Source: [Scytonema hofmanni] UTEX 2349 (lineage in GTDB: Bacteria > Cyanobacteriota > Cyanobacteriia > Cyanobacteriales > Nostocaceae). Taken from it: a DNA stretch of 64,000 nucleotides. Each line of letters starts with the position of its first letter. Position 1 is the first letter of the stretch. Of the stretch, positions 34,785 through 43,561 are shown one piece after another. Under the pieces are notes generated by a model. The model searched no databases. It saw only the letters and a list, made by a program, of their open reading frames with translations, and was not told the DNA's origin. Location of the stretch: NCBI RefSeq assembly GCF_000582685.1, contig NZ_KK073768.1:1579370-1643369 (forward strand), given 5' to 3'. A program made the translations under genes and the position numbers.

Positions 34785-34897
34785 TCACTTAATCCTTTTT
34801 GCTATCCTCAACTTAGCAGAACGCGATCGCGAATTATTCACCAACTCATTTTCTTGGTGAGTAATTGGCTTTTTTGTCAATACCCGTAACGATGGTG
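34785..34897 (-). pseudogene. Displaced fragment of the rsmH 3' end
   Basis: About 110 bp closely resembling the end of the intact rsmH gene 2 kb away, in the same orientation. The reading frame is kept for about 37 codons to a stop: PSLRVLTKKPIT, then QENELVNNSRSRSAK, LRIAKRIK, versus PSLRVLTKKPIT, QEDELANNPRSRSAK, LRIAERKD in rsmH. Differences are mostly silent or conservative, which suggests it derives from a once functional copy rather than from recent slippage. Homology stops at the GATGGTG at 34897, 11 bp before a MITE end. The rest of the gene is missing. Confidence 0.8.
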
Positions 34898-34907
34898 AAC
34901 CGCTCAC

Positions 34908-35003
34908 TAGACATCTGGTAGAAAAGACGATTCATACGTTCCACATGCTTGGTCTCTACAAGGGTTTCGGACAACGCATAATTCATTTTCACTTTTATGT
35001 CTA
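34908..35003. mobile_element. TAGACAT MITE-like element, copy B
   Basis: 96 bp with TAGACAT and ATGTCTA ends. In reverse it carries ATTATGCGTTGTCCGAAACC and TGTAGAGACC, aligning with copies A and D. The internal palindrome is partly lost. Confidence 0.6.
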
Positions 35004-35117
35004 CTAGGAAGGAAAAGAGGAAATTTCAAGAAAATGTGCGATCGCATCACCTTGTGGGAATCATAAATATAGTAAACATTGCTACTACAGCAATAGATTC
35101 ACCAAGGTAATTATACG

Positions 35118-35597
35118 ATGGCTTATCAAAATGTCAACGCCAGCATTTCCCCAGAAGATATGCAAGAAATTAAAGCAGCACTACAGACAATTCAAAAAAA
35201 GCTACCCTTTTTGATTACTCTCAGTGTAGAAGAACGGCGCAAGTTATTTAAAATGGGTGACAAAAGCCTAGCTTTTGTTAATAATAGCGTTGCCGCTGCT
35301 CAATCTAACCGCGACATTCTCCCAGCGAGTTTTGACGTTGAGGAATTGGTGCAAGATTATCAATTAGCTACCACACTCACCGAACTTTTAACCTCAATGC
35401 GGCAACTCACCGAAAAGGTAGATGATACCCTATTAGCAGTCGGTAGTGATACTATGACCAGTAGTTTGACTGTTTATGACTATGTAAAGACTGCTGCAAA
35501 GAAGACTCCAGGCTTAAAAACTATTGCTGAACAGTTAGGTGAACGCTTTAAAGCGATCGGCAAAGGTAGAGCTGCTAAAGCAGCATCCAGTTCTTGA
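35118..35597 (+). CDS. Small hypothetical protein
   Basis: A 159-residue, probably helical, soluble protein: ISPEDMQEIKAALQTIQKKL, VEERRKLFKMGDKSLAFV and TTLTELLTSMRQLTEKVDDTLLAVG. It resembles short uncharacterised proteins found in several bacterial phyla, but I cannot name the family. No signal peptide or membrane segment. ATG 35118 follows CAAGGTAATTATACG, a moderate ribosome site. Its 3' end is followed at once by the 42-bp minisatellite. Confidence 0.7.
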   Translation: MAYQNVNASISPEDMQEIKAALQTIQKKLPFLITLSVEERRKLFKMGDKSLAFVNNSVAAAQSNRDILPASFDVEELVQDYQLATTLTELLTSMRQLTEKVDDTLLAVGSDTMTSSLTVYDYVKTAAKKTPGLKTIAEQLGERFKAIGKGRAAKAASSS

Positions 35598-35610
35598 AAT
35601 TATACTTGTC

Positions 35611-35836
35611 GATGAGTCACAGAAGGAGATTCATCAGTCTTTGATACTCGTCGATGAGTCACAGAAGGAGATTCATCAGTCTTTGATACTCGTCGATGAG
35701 TCACAAAAGGAGATTCATCAGTCTTTGATACTCGTCGATGAGTCACAGAAGGAGATTCATCAGTCTTTGATACTCGTCGATGAGTCACAGAAGGAGATTC
35801 ATCAGTCTTTGATACTCGTCGATGAGTCACAGAAGG
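35611..35836. repeat. 42-bp minisatellite, locus 1
   Basis: Five full and one partial copy of a 42-bp unit (starts 35611, 35653, 35695, 35737, 35779, 35821) containing GATGAGTCACAGAAGGAGAT and CAGTCTTTGATACTCGTC. As 42 is a multiple of 3, several frames stay open across it. The same unit, inverted, forms the array at 62249-62530. Confidence 0.95.
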
Positions 35837-35863
35837 ACACTTTCCCCCATCTCTACAATCAGT

Positions 35864-36661
35864 CTATTGATTTGGAAGTGTTTGCTCTGCTACTTGCTGG
35901 ACTTGTGCAAGCTCCAAATCCAACGCTTGCGCTATTTGTTCCACAGTTAAGCCTAATACTAAGAGTCTGGGTATAGCTTCTAATTTTGCCTCCACACGAC
36001 CTTTTTGTTCACCCTCTTCTTTACCTTCTTGATAAACTCGCGTTTGCTTTAACTCACTTAACCCAAACATTGCTTCTATCTCCTCTCGACTCATTTTCGG
36101 AAACTTATAAACCAAGATTGTCTCTATAAATTCTAGTAACTGCTGTTGCAGTTGTAGATTTACCGCTTGCTTGGTTCGGTTAATTAATTGTTTAGCAGCG
36201 ATAATTGCTGTATCTTCATCTTCAACTACTAACTTAATAGTAGCAATACCAATTGGTAGTGATGCAGCTTCACCTAATTCATCTAAGTAAATTCGGCTGA
36301 TGCGCTGACTAGTAAAGAATTCATGGCAATCTTTGGTATCAGATGTATCTATGTTTCTGGTAGGAAAAATCACTACTCCGCGCCAAGTGCTTTTGGGTTT
36401 ATTTTGACGTAAGTATAAAAATAGTTCTGACAATAGACGCGAGTAAAGCTCTGTATCTGACTGAAATTGAACTTCGACAAAATAAATTGGATTATCTTCT
36501 TGGATGGGAAGAAATACACCATCAATTCTGAAAGCTGTTTGCTTGATTTCAACTGAAGAAAATTGGTAAGTATTAGCAGTTTCGGGAGAGTTGCTAATCA
36601 GTTCAAAGAAGATGCTGGGAAATTCTTGAAATAGGCGATAAAATATACTGTCGGTTTTCAC
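35864..36661 (-). CDS. DUF2887/Rpn-like PD-(D/E)XK family protein
   Basis: A 265-residue protein. KTDSIFYRLFQEFPSIFFEL at the N-terminus, the nuclease-like core FRIDGVFLPIQEDNPIYFVEVQFQSD (about 44-69, with D and E-x-Q positions of a PD-(D/E)XK fold) and LYSRLLSELFLYLRQ match the DUF2887 family related to recombination-promoting nucleases of the Rpn/YhgA group. The C-terminus has KEEGEQKGRVEAKLEA and a helical tail, as in Rpn proteins. It may cleave DNA and be linked to recombination; the role is unproven. It lies between the 42-bp minisatellite and rsmH. Confidence 0.8.
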   Translation of the reverse strand: MKTDSIFYRLFQEFPSIFFELISNSPETANTYQFSSVEIKQTAFRIDGVFLPIQEDNPIYFVEVQFQSDTELYSRLLSELFLYLRQNKPKSTWRGVVIFPTRNIDTSDTKDCHEFFTSQRISRIYLDELGEAASLPIGIATIKLVVEDEDTAIIAAKQLINRTKQAVNLQLQQQLLEFIETILVYKFPKMSREEIEAMFGLSELKQTRVYQEGKEEGEQKGRVEAKLEAIPRLLVLGLTVEQIAQALDLELAQVQQVAEQTLPNQ

Positions 36662-36811
36662 TCTGGATGTTGTAGCACAGTTTGAACTGTAGCAATTTTC
36701 TCACGATTTCAGATTCTACATCTGAGAATAAGTAGCCATCATGAACTGTGTACACCAATAACTCATGAAAAAAATTTTCCCCTTTTCCCTTTCCCCCTCT
36801 TTCAAGTAGTG

Positions 36812-37723
36812 TCAATCTTTTCTTTCTGCTATCCTCAATTTAGCAGAACGCGATCGCGGATTATTCGCCAATTCATCTTCTTGAGCAGTGATTGGCTTTT
36901 TTGTCAATACCCTTAACGATGGTGTATTTCTTAAACCGTGTTTCACCAGTCGGTCTTCAAGACTGTGAAAACTAATAATGGCAATTCTGCCACCAGGTAA
37001 AAGCGCTTCTGGAGCCTTTTCTATAAATGTTTCTAAAGACTTTAACTCATCGTTAACGACAATGCGTAAAGCTTGAAACACGCGAGTAGCTGGGTGAATT
37101 CTGCCATAACGGTATTTGGGGGGGACAGAATAAGCGATCGCCTCAGATAACTCTGTGGTAGTGTGAAAGGGGCGTTTTTCCACAATTCGTCTGGCAATGC
37201 GTCGCGAAAGTCGTTCCTCACCGTATGTAAAGAAGATATTTGCTAACTCCGCTTCATCCCACTCATTAATCACATCAGCAGCCGTTAACGATTGTCCTCG
37301 ATCCATCCGCATATCCAAAGGAGCGCTAGAGCGAAAACTAAAACCCCGTTCTGCTGTATCGAGATGGTGAGAGCTAACCCCCAAATCGGCGATAATACCA
37401 GAGAAAGCCCTTGGAGGAAATTTGTAAGCGGCAAAATTGCTCTTAATGAATTCGATGCGAGCCTCCTTTGGAGGAGCTACGCTAACGCTAAACTCCCCTA
37501 ACTGCTGCTTTGCCGCAATCAAAGCATCCTCATCTTGATCCATTGCAGTCAATTGGGCATCTGGTGCAGCTTCTAAGATTAACCGACTGTGACCCCCACC
37601 ACCTACGGTTGCATCTAAATAACGTCCACCAGGATGCACCACTAAACCCTCAATCACCTCTCGACTTAAAACTGGCACATGAAAAAATTCTTGCGCCGAC
37701 ATTTTCTCAATCTGAAGATCCAT
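36812..37723 (-). CDS. rsmH: RsmH, 16S rRNA (cytosine-1402-N4) methyltransferase
   Basis: A 303-residue protein from ATG 37723 (MDLQIEKMSAQEFF); an upstream TTG seven codons earlier is less likely. Motifs: FHVPVLSREVIEGLVVHPGGRYLDATVGGG (SAM motif), FSGIIADLGVSSHHLD, GFSFRSSAPLDMRMDRGQ, and ATRVFQALRIVVNDELKSLE plus ISFHSLEDRLVKH. It methylates C1402 of 16S rRNA in the ribosomal P site. Length is normal. A copy of its 3' end is found at 34785-34897. It is divergent from ndhH with about 200 bp between them. Confidence 0.96.
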   Translation of the reverse strand: MDLQIEKMSAQEFFHVPVLSREVIEGLVVHPGGRYLDATVGGGGHSRLILEAAPDAQLTAMDQDEDALIAAKQQLGEFSVSVAPPKEARIEFIKSNFAAYKFPPRAFSGIIADLGVSSHHLDTAERGFSFRSSAPLDMRMDRGQSLTAADVINEWDEAELANIFFTYGEERLSRRIARRIVEKRPFHTTTELSEAIAYSVPPKYRYGRIHPATRVFQALRIVVNDELKSLETFIEKAPEALLPGGRIAIISFHSLEDRLVKHGLRNTPSLRVLTKKPITAQEDELANNPRSRSAKLRIAERKD

Positions 37724-37793
37724 ATAATTGAATATGTGCAACAAAACTAAACATCAAATAAAATCCGCCGCTACCCTCTCTAACTTACCCTCG

Positions 37794-37843
37794 TAGTGAG
37801 TGATTGATCGCTCATCTTTTACGACTGAAGTCGTAACTACGAA
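37794..37843. repeat. Dispersed inverted repeat in the rsmH/ndhH spacer
   Basis: CGTAGTGAGTGATTGATCGC and ACGACTGAAGTCGTAACTACG share outer arms with the GTAGTGAGGACTTCAG family. It lies between two divergent genes, so it might influence either promoter. Confidence 0.6.
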
Positions 37844-37925
37844 CCACCAAATTTTTTCCGTTGGCTGATTTGGCACTTACGCGGTTCTATTTTAAATTTT
37901 CACGCATCGGGAGAACACTAAATTT

Positions 37926-39110
37926 ATGGCAAGAATCGAAACCCGCACAGAACCGATGGTGCTAAACATGGGACCTCACCATCCCTCAATGCACGGGGTT
38001 ATGCGGTTAATTGTCACACTAGATGGCGAAGATGTCATCGACTGTGAACCGGTCATCGGCTACCTACACCGGGGAATGGAAAAAATTGCCGAGAACCGCA
38101 CTAATATAATGTACGTCCCCTACGTCAGTCGGTGGGACTATGCAGCGGGGATGTTTAACGAAGCCGTCAGCGTCAACGCACCAGAACAACTAGCTGATAT
38201 TCCCGTTCCCAAACGCGCTAGCTACATCCGCGTCATCATGCTGGAATTGAACCGCATCGCCAACCATTTGCTGTGGTTTGGTCCATTTATGGCTGATGTT
38301 GGCGCACAAACTCCGTTTTTCTATCAGTTCCGCGAACGCGAGATGATTTACGATCTGTGGGAAGCTGCTACAGGTTATCGGATGGTAAATCACAACTACT
38401 TCCGGATTGGTGGTGTCGCGGCTGATTTACCCTACGGTTGGATAGATAAATGCTTGGACTTTTGTGACTACTTTCTCCCCAAAGTTGACGAGTACGAACG
38501 CTTAGTTACCGATAACCCAATTTTCCGCCGTCGTGTCGAAGGTGTTGGAACCATAACTCGTGACGAAGCAATTAACTGGGGACTTTCCGGTCCAATGTTA
38601 CGTGCTTCTGGAGTGCAGTGGGATTTGCGGAAAGTTGACCACTACGAATGTTACGACGATTTCGACTGGGATGTGCATTGGGAAACTGCTGGTGATTGCT
38701 TCGCTCGTTACGTCGTGCGGATGCGAGAAATGCGCGAATCGGTGAAAATTATTCGTCAAGCGATCGCCGGTCTTCCTGGTGGACCTTTTGAGAACTTAGA
38801 AGCCAAGCGCATAGCTGCGGGTAAAAAATCAGAGTGGGATGCTTTTGATTTCCAATACATCGGTAAGAAAATTGCCCCCACCTTCAAGCTTCCTAAAGGA
38901 GAAATTTATTCCCGTGTCGAAAGCGGTAAAGGTGAACTGGGAATTTATCTAATTGCTGATGATAACGTCTTCCCTTGGCGGTGGAAAATTCGCGCCGCTG
39001 ATTTTAACAACGTGCAAATTCTACCTCATATACTGCGCGGTGTGAAGTTAGCAGATATTGTCGTAATTCTCGGTAGTATTGACATCATCATGGGGTCAGT
39101 AGATAGATAG
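37926..39110 (+). CDS. ndhH: NdhH, NAD(P)H dehydrogenase-like complex subunit H
   Basis: A 394-residue protein that is standard for the 49-kDa subunit of the photosynthetic NDH-1 complex: LNMGPHHPSMHGVMRLIVTLDGE, GYLHRGMEKIAENRT, YVPYVSRWDYAAGMFNE, ELNRIANHLLWFGPFMADVGAQ and the C-terminal LGSIDIIMGSVDR. NdhH is part of the membrane-extrinsic arm near the quinone site and works in cyclic electron flow and respiration at the thylakoid. The gene is complete, and the conserved MARIETRTEPMVLNMGPHHP supports the ATG. No other ndh gene is adjacent, as is usual in cyanobacteria. Confidence 0.98.
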   Translation: MARIETRTEPMVLNMGPHHPSMHGVMRLIVTLDGEDVIDCEPVIGYLHRGMEKIAENRTNIMYVPYVSRWDYAAGMFNEAVSVNAPEQLADIPVPKRASYIRVIMLELNRIANHLLWFGPFMADVGAQTPFFYQFREREMIYDLWEAATGYRMVNHNYFRIGGVAADLPYGWIDKCLDFCDYFLPKVDEYERLVTDNPIFRRRVEGVGTITRDEAINWGLSGPMLRASGVQWDLRKVDHYECYDDFDWDVHWETAGDCFARYVVRMREMRESVKIIRQAIAGLPGGPFENLEAKRIAAGKKSEWDAFDFQYIGKKIAPTFKLPKGEIYSRVESGKGELGIYLIADDNVFPWRWKIRAADFNNVQILPHILRGVKLADIVVILGSIDIIMGSVDR

Positions 39111-39780
39111 GCATTCATGAAGAGGGGGAAAGGGGAAAGGGGAAAGGGGGAAAGAAATTGCATGGAGGTTTTTTCCTTTCCCCGAATATGCGTGTTTTAA
39201 ATGACTTCTTCCCCTTTTTTTCCTTTGCCTTTTCCCCGAAGAAGTGATAAGTCTTTCTCTTTCTTTTTTGTTACCAGGCGTTTTGCCTGGTAACAGAATT
39301 ATTAATATCACTCGATTGTTATAATTATATTCTTAACAAATAAATGTGATTTTTAACACGCTAAAACTTATTACTTGCTAACAATTAAAAACAGTGTTTA
39401 TTGCTTAAAATCATAAGAAAAATCAACATATTTTTATGTTGCCATTAATATGTTATAATTTAGGAACTGTCAAATATTAATTTTTTATTTTGAATTTCCC
39501 AAAAAGCTTGACTGGCAATATGATTGCGTATAAAAATAATCGCTATTGGGAGTTAGGAATTTATTTAGTTAAAGGTCTGATAAGTTACCATAAGTAGGTG
39601 GACAAAAATATTTACAGTCATTGCGAGCGTAATGAAATGAAGCGAAGCAATCCCAGCCCTTGCGATTGCTTAATTTCGCTTGCCTTCGGGACGCTTCGCG
39701 AACGCTGCATTCGCAATGACATTGTGTAATTAATTATGTTTACCTACTTATAAATTCAATAATATTTACTCAGTAGTCAT
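39111..39780. other. Intergenic region with purine-rich tract and REP-like element
   Basis: About 670 bp. Directly after ndhH is a GGGGAAAG repeat tract (39120-39152), then a C/T-rich complement, then an AT-rich part, then the 104-bp REP-like inverted repeat (39617-39720). The promoter of the GAF gene should be in the last 60 bp. A CAGGCG-TTTTG-CGCCTG-like hairpin around 39272-39292 may terminate ndhH. Confidence 0.5.
39617..39720. repeat. REP-like element with GTCATTGCGA ends
   Basis: Starts GTCATTGCGAGCG, ends GCATTCGCAATGAC: perfect GTCATTGCGA/TCGCAATGAC arms, with internal GAAGCAATCCC and TTCGGGACGCTTCGCGAACG. A partial copy occurs at 50113-50143 (GAGATTGCTTCCT, CGCAATGAC). Confidence 0.75.
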
Positions 39781-40329
39781 TTGGAACCTGTGCAAATTGA
39801 TTCCCATCAAGAATTTGACCCCAGTTCAAATAAGTATCATGATAAGGGTTTACAACGAGTACTCAATCGGCTTTGTCAAACAATTGAGCGGGATGCATTA
39901 GTTAGACAAACAACGAACCAACTTAGAGAGTTACTTCAGGTTGATCGGGTGGTTTTGTATTATTTTTACGGAAAGTGGGAGGGACAAGTAACGTTTGAAT
40001 CTTTAAGCGATCGCAAATTATCAATTTTAGGTTCAACCGGACCAGATGATTGTTTTAACAATGAGTATGCTGATATGTACTTAGCAGGAAGAGTCAGAGC
40101 GATCGCTGATATTGAATTAGAACCAATTCAGCCTTGTCACCGAGATTTTCTTCGTAATTTACAAGTTCGCGCTAACCTGGTTGTACCAGTTTTGATTCCT
40201 AGAGGATTATGGGGATTGCTAATAGCTCATCACTGTCAAGCACCTCGCTCTTGGTTAGCATCAGATATTGAACTCATGCAACAAAAAGCACAAATTCTCG
40301 CCACAGCTTCTTGTATTCTAGAAAGTTAA
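39781..40329 (+). CDS. Stand-alone bilin-binding-type GAF protein (DXCF cyanobacteriochrome-like)
   Basis: A 182-residue protein that is essentially one GAF domain. It carries DDCF at residues 89-92 (a DXCF motif with Cys91) and PCHRDFL with Cys119-His120, the usual chromophore-attachment pair of cyanobacteriochromes. The 28-residue spacing between the two Cys equals, as I recall it, that of Cys494 and Cys522 in TePixJ. Flanking text also fits: RVRAIADIE, QVRANLVVPVLIPRGLWGLLIAHHC and APRSW. No kinase, cyclase or methyl-accepting domain follows; the stop is at 40329. It may be a soluble blue/green-type photosensor acting through a partner, or a non-pigmented relative. The start is uncertain: TTG 39781 is the longest, GTG 39790 another. 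Confidence 0.75.
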   Translation: MEPVQIDSHQEFDPSSNKYHDKGLQRVLNRLCQTIERDALVRQTTNQLRELLQVDRVVLYYFYGKWEGQVTFESLSDRKLSILGSTGPDDCFNNEYADMYLAGRVRAIADIELEPIQPCHRDFLRNLQVRANLVVPVLIPRGLWGLLIAHHCQAPRSWLASDIELMQQKAQILATASCILES

Positions 40330-40632
40330 ATAGGATTAGAGAAAGTCTATTTTTTTGCTTATTAACAGTAATAAAAACACCCCAACCCTCGTAGAGACGT
40401 TCCGCCGGAACGTCTCTACAATACAATATGTCTGATTTACCATAAATTATATTAAACATGGATAAATATATCTCGATAAATAAAACATATATATTGACTT
40501 TTGATATCAGTAATATTTCGGATAAAAATAATTTTTTATAGGTTTTTGTTTTCAGCTATTGGGGTAAGATTAATTTGCGATGGCACAAAGTGCCCGCCTT
40601 AGGGCGATCGCACGCATACAGGGAGCAAAGCC
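40330..40632. other. Spacer with GTAGAGACG palindrome
   Basis: About 300 bp. A perfect palindrome GTAGAGACG-TTCCGCCGGAA-CGTCTCTAC lies at 40391-40419. The rest is AT-rich and probably contains the promoter of the VOC gene. No other gene. Confidence 0.6.
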
Positions 40633-41022
40633 ATGAAATTTGGTTACACAGTTATTTGGGTAGACGACGTAGTTAAAACCGTCGAATTTTATGAAAAAGC
40701 CTTTGGTTTGGTTCGTCGCACTCTTGAGGAGAAGGGCAACTTTATCTGGGCAGAATTAGAAACCGGTAGCACCACGCTTGCTTTTTCCTCAAGCAACGAA
40801 GCGCAGAAGTTATTTCCTGGTGGTTGTCATCCCAACCACTCCGCACAACTTCCAGCTTCAATTCAACTATCATTCATTACTCCCGACGTTGGAACCGCTT
40901 ACATGAAAGCAATTGGTGCCGGCGCAAAAGGATTAGATGTACCCAAAACTCAGCATGGAGGACACACAATCGCTCGTGTGCGCGATCCAAATGGTGTGCT
41001 TGTATCTTTGGTTAGTGGATAG
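40633..41022 (+). CDS. VOC-superfamily (glyoxalase/bleomycin-resistance-like) protein
   Basis: A 129-residue single VOC domain: FGYTVIWVDDVVKTVEFYEKAFGL at the N-terminus, TLEEKGNFIWAELETGSTTLAF, and the C-terminal TIARVRDPNGVLVSLVSG. The paired beta-alpha-beta-beta-beta modules can hold a metal through residues such as H/E, but the specific reaction is not evident. ATG 40633 is preceded by AGGGAGCAAAGCC, a good ribosome site. A GTTAGT/CAACCAT STRR array follows the stop. Confidence 0.85.
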   Translation: MKFGYTVIWVDDVVKTVEFYEKAFGLVRRTLEEKGNFIWAELETGSTTLAFSSSNEAQKLFPGGCHPNHSAQLPASIQLSFITPDVGTAYMKAIGAGAKGLDVPKTQHGGHTIARVRDPNGVLVSLVSG

Positions 41023-41202
41023 TTGTTAGTGGATAGTTGTTAGTTGTTAGTTGTTAGTTGTTAATGGGTAGTGGTTATTAGAACAACCATCAACCATCAA
41101 CCATCAACCATCAACCATCAACCATCAACCATCAACCATCAACCATCAACCATCAACCATCAACCATCAACCATCAACCATCAACCATCAACTAACTAAT
41201 GA
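41023..41202. repeat. GTTAGTT and CAACCAT STRR arrays
   Basis: Two arrays between convergent genes: TTGTTAG-type heptamers (41023-41065) and about fifteen tandem CAACCAT heptamers (41085-41190). Confidence 0.95.
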
Positions 41203-43431
41203 CTAATGACTAATTTGAATTCTCGTTTCTGGAGTAACTTTTGCTACCTTATTTTGAGTAGGCGGTTTGCCAATGGTGAGAGCATAATTAAGTGCTAACA
41301 ACCTCAACCACAATGCCGGATTTTGGGTTTCTAGCCAAGGCTTGATTCGCTTGAGGAAGCGGGGAAACCATCGAATGAGTAAAGCGCTATTTAGGGCGTA
41401 ACGACAAAAGTTAAAGTAGTTACTTAGCCAGCGCATTAAATCCCTTAGTCCTGCAAGTTGCCAAATCCACAGCAACAATGCCGGATTTGTGCGAGCTGCT
41501 TTCAGTGCTAAACGGTTAAAGGTGAACCAATCACATCTATCTTTGATGAAATTATCTGCCACTTCCAGGGGTTCGTCTGCTAATAGCCCAAAAAAGGTAT
41601 TCAGCATTGAGTTAATCCGCTGGGGTGGTAAAAATTTCCCTGTGGGAACCATCATTCCTTTGGAAAATAACCAAGTTACGGAAACATTACTTTGGTAGGC
41701 GCTAATTTGGCTCAGGTGGTGTAAACTCAGCAAGTCATGCTTGAGAGCTACATCTAAAAGAGTTGTTAAGCGTTCCAAGTTGCGAACTAAACAACCAAAG
41801 CCAGTAAATACCAGGGGAGATTGGAGAGAAGCGGCGTCACCGATCGCTAGTAATCGATCAAAAGCAACTTTGCGATCGCCATTCCCAATACTAAAATATC
41901 CCGGTATATATCCAAATGTCGGCTTTTTCCACACCAGCTTATCCATATCGCATCGTCGATACTCTGGCAAAATCGTGAAAAAGTCCTCGTACATTTCCAA
42001 CAGCGAACCGGGATTTTGCTGATTTACTTCGTGGTAATGAAATAGATAAATCGTCAATTCTTCACCTGCTCCGGGAAATAACTCCCAAATCAACTGTCTT
42101 CCTCGCGAAATATCCCCGTGGCTGTTGAGAACGTCGCCATACTGCGAATCCCACACCCCTGGCTCAAATCCACCTTCAATTACTGCTCCCACCGTTGGAC
42201 AAACACTGTCAAAAGCCCGACCACCATTTAATTGCCAAGCGATGGTTGAAGCTGTTCCCATCGCATCCACCAGCACTCGTCCACTCACTTGCTTCTCAGT
42301 TTGAGTGGGTAAATGCTTGACATTAATTGCTACTTGTGTCTTACTAATATCTGCACGGATAAATTCTGTCTCATCCCAGATTTCACCGCCAGCGGCTCGC
42401 AATTTTTGCCCGCATAGTTGCAGCCATTTATCGGAATCCAACGCTACATTTAGCACTGTGGGCGTGTGCAATATAGGCGATCGCAATTTAGCAGGATTAT
42501 TACCATCAAAAAACTTATTAAATCCGTCTTTGTACTCCCGCGCAATAATAGATTCCACCTCAGCAGGAGTTACCAAACCCAGATTAATCAAGCTTTGGAT
42601 TTCATCACGGGAAATATTCCATTCCCGATTCATCCTTCCAAAAGGCAATCTCTCTACTAACAGTACCTTATACCCCAGTTGCGCCATCACCGCCCCATGA
42701 ATCGCCCCTAAAGCACCACCGATGTAGATCAAATCGTAGGTGGGAGAGGAGGAGAGGGAGAGAGGGGGAGTGGGAGAGAGGGGAGATAAGGGAGATAGGG
42801 GAGATAAGGGAGAAATTCCCCCTTGTCCCCTTGTCCCCCTTGTCTCCTTATCCCCTTGTCCCCTTGTCCCCTTGTCCCCTTGTCCCCCTTCCTCGAAGAT
42901 TACCTGACGTGGCTGCTGCGGATTACGCACACCTTCACGCCATCGTTGTTCCCACCAGTAAGCGCGTTGCAAGTCATATTCACCTTTGGGCATTTTCTGA
43001 AAATACTTGACGGTGAGAGGATAATAAGGTGCTAGCGCTTCAAAAATAGATTGTTTGGATAAATCAATTGCTGGGGGTTCCGGGTAATGGTGTGGAAAGC
43101 GGCTTCTGATTTGAGTAGTCAAGCTTTGTAAGATTTTCCTTTCATTAGGGAAAGGTTTATCTCCCCAACGGAAAGCTTTTAAATACGTGGTACGCTGTCC
43201 CGACCAGACAAATACAGAAATTTCTGTAGGTAATTTTTCGGGAATTATCGCCTCATCCGTTGTAGTTTCTGAAATCTTTAAACAGAAACCTGAGTGAGTG
43301 AGTACTTTTTCCCCAGTATCTGGTTCAAAATCTGCTTGCAACCACTCGCGTACAACCGTTGTATCCGGAGTGGGGATTTCTAAATAAAGTATTTGTTTCA
43401 TTTTTCTGACATTTCCGATGAATCTACTCAT
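41203..43431 (-). CDS. cruP: CruA/CruP-family lycopene-cyclase-like flavoprotein with repeat insertion
   Basis: A 742-residue FAD protein. The N-terminal region (1-180) contains YYPLTVKYFQKMPKGEYDLQ and AYWWEQRWREGVRNPQQP; the FAD motif YDLIYIGGALGAIHGAVMAQ starts at about 233; further motifs are MNREWNISRDEIQSLINLGL, ARVLVDAMGTAS-like GRVLVDAMGTAST and FDRLLAIGDAASLQSPLVFTGF. These recall CruP/CruA proteins of cyanobacteria and plastids, whose role in carotenoid chemistry is debated. Between the two regions, residues about 180-231 are GQGDKGTRGQGDKETRG and SPLSPLSPLSPLSP, encoded by GGGGACAA and GGGAGATA repeats, in frame. ATG 43431 or M11 (43401) may be the start. The symbol is tentative. 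Confidence 0.65.
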   Translation of the reverse strand: MSRFIGNVRKMKQILYLEIPTPDTTVVREWLQADFEPDTGEKVLTHSGFCLKISETTTDEAIIPEKLPTEISVFVWSGQRTTYLKAFRWGDKPFPNERKILQSLTTQIRSRFPHHYPEPPAIDLSKQSIFEALAPYYPLTVKYFQKMPKGEYDLQRAYWWEQRWREGVRNPQQPRQVIFEEGGQGDKGTRGQGDKETRGTRGQGGISPLSPLSPLSPLSPTPPLSLSSSPTYDLIYIGGALGAIHGAVMAQLGYKVLLVERLPFGRMNREWNISRDEIQSLINLGLVTPAEVESIIAREYKDGFNKFFDGNNPAKLRSPILHTPTVLNVALDSDKWLQLCGQKLRAAGGEIWDETEFIRADISKTQVAINVKHLPTQTEKQVSGRVLVDAMGTASTIAWQLNGGRAFDSVCPTVGAVIEGGFEPGVWDSQYGDVLNSHGDISRGRQLIWELFPGAGEELTIYLFHYHEVNQQNPGSLLEMYEDFFTILPEYRRCDMDKLVWKKPTFGYIPGYFSIGNGDRKVAFDRLLAIGDAASLQSPLVFTGFGCLVRNLERLTTLLDVALKHDLLSLHHLSQISAYQSNVSVTWLFSKGMMVPTGKFLPPQRINSMLNTFFGLLADEPLEVADNFIKDRCDWFTFNRLALKAARTNPALLLWIWQLAGLRDLMRWLSNYFNFCRYALNSALLIRWFPRFLKRIKPWLETQNPALWLRLLALNYALTIGKPPTQNKVAKVTPETRIQISH
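42738..42892. repeat. In-frame tandem repeats inside the CruP-like gene
   Basis: Two arrays: GGGGAGATAA-type and CCCCTTGT octamers, together about 155 bp, inserted between the N-terminal and FAD domains without breaking the frame. Confidence 0.9.
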
Positions 43432-43561
43432 TAAGACAGATTTAACAAAGCGAGCAATTAAGGTAAACTCCGCCCTATCAGTCGAATAAAGATTCAGTAA
43501 AGAAACTTTAATAGTTTGTCAAATTCGTTCTTCATTTTGTAATTATCTGTAAACGCACGCC

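Larger units (their letters stand above)
34580..35117. other. Intergenic region with rsmH remnant and MITE
   Basis: Holds the sphR upstream region, the displaced rsmH 3' fragment (34785-34897) and a TAGACAT MITE copy (34908-35003). The last 100 bp contain the promoter region of the following small gene. No intact gene. Confidence 0.6.

Noticed and set aside
35539..35976. Open frame reading ILVDESQKEIHQSL repeatedly
   Set aside because: It is open only because the 42-bp repeat unit is a multiple of three; other frames are open too. It overlaps two better genes and has no own start context.
41085..41190. CRISPR or phage-like repeat in the CAACCAT run
   Set aside because: Pure heptamer tandem repeat (STRR), no spacers.
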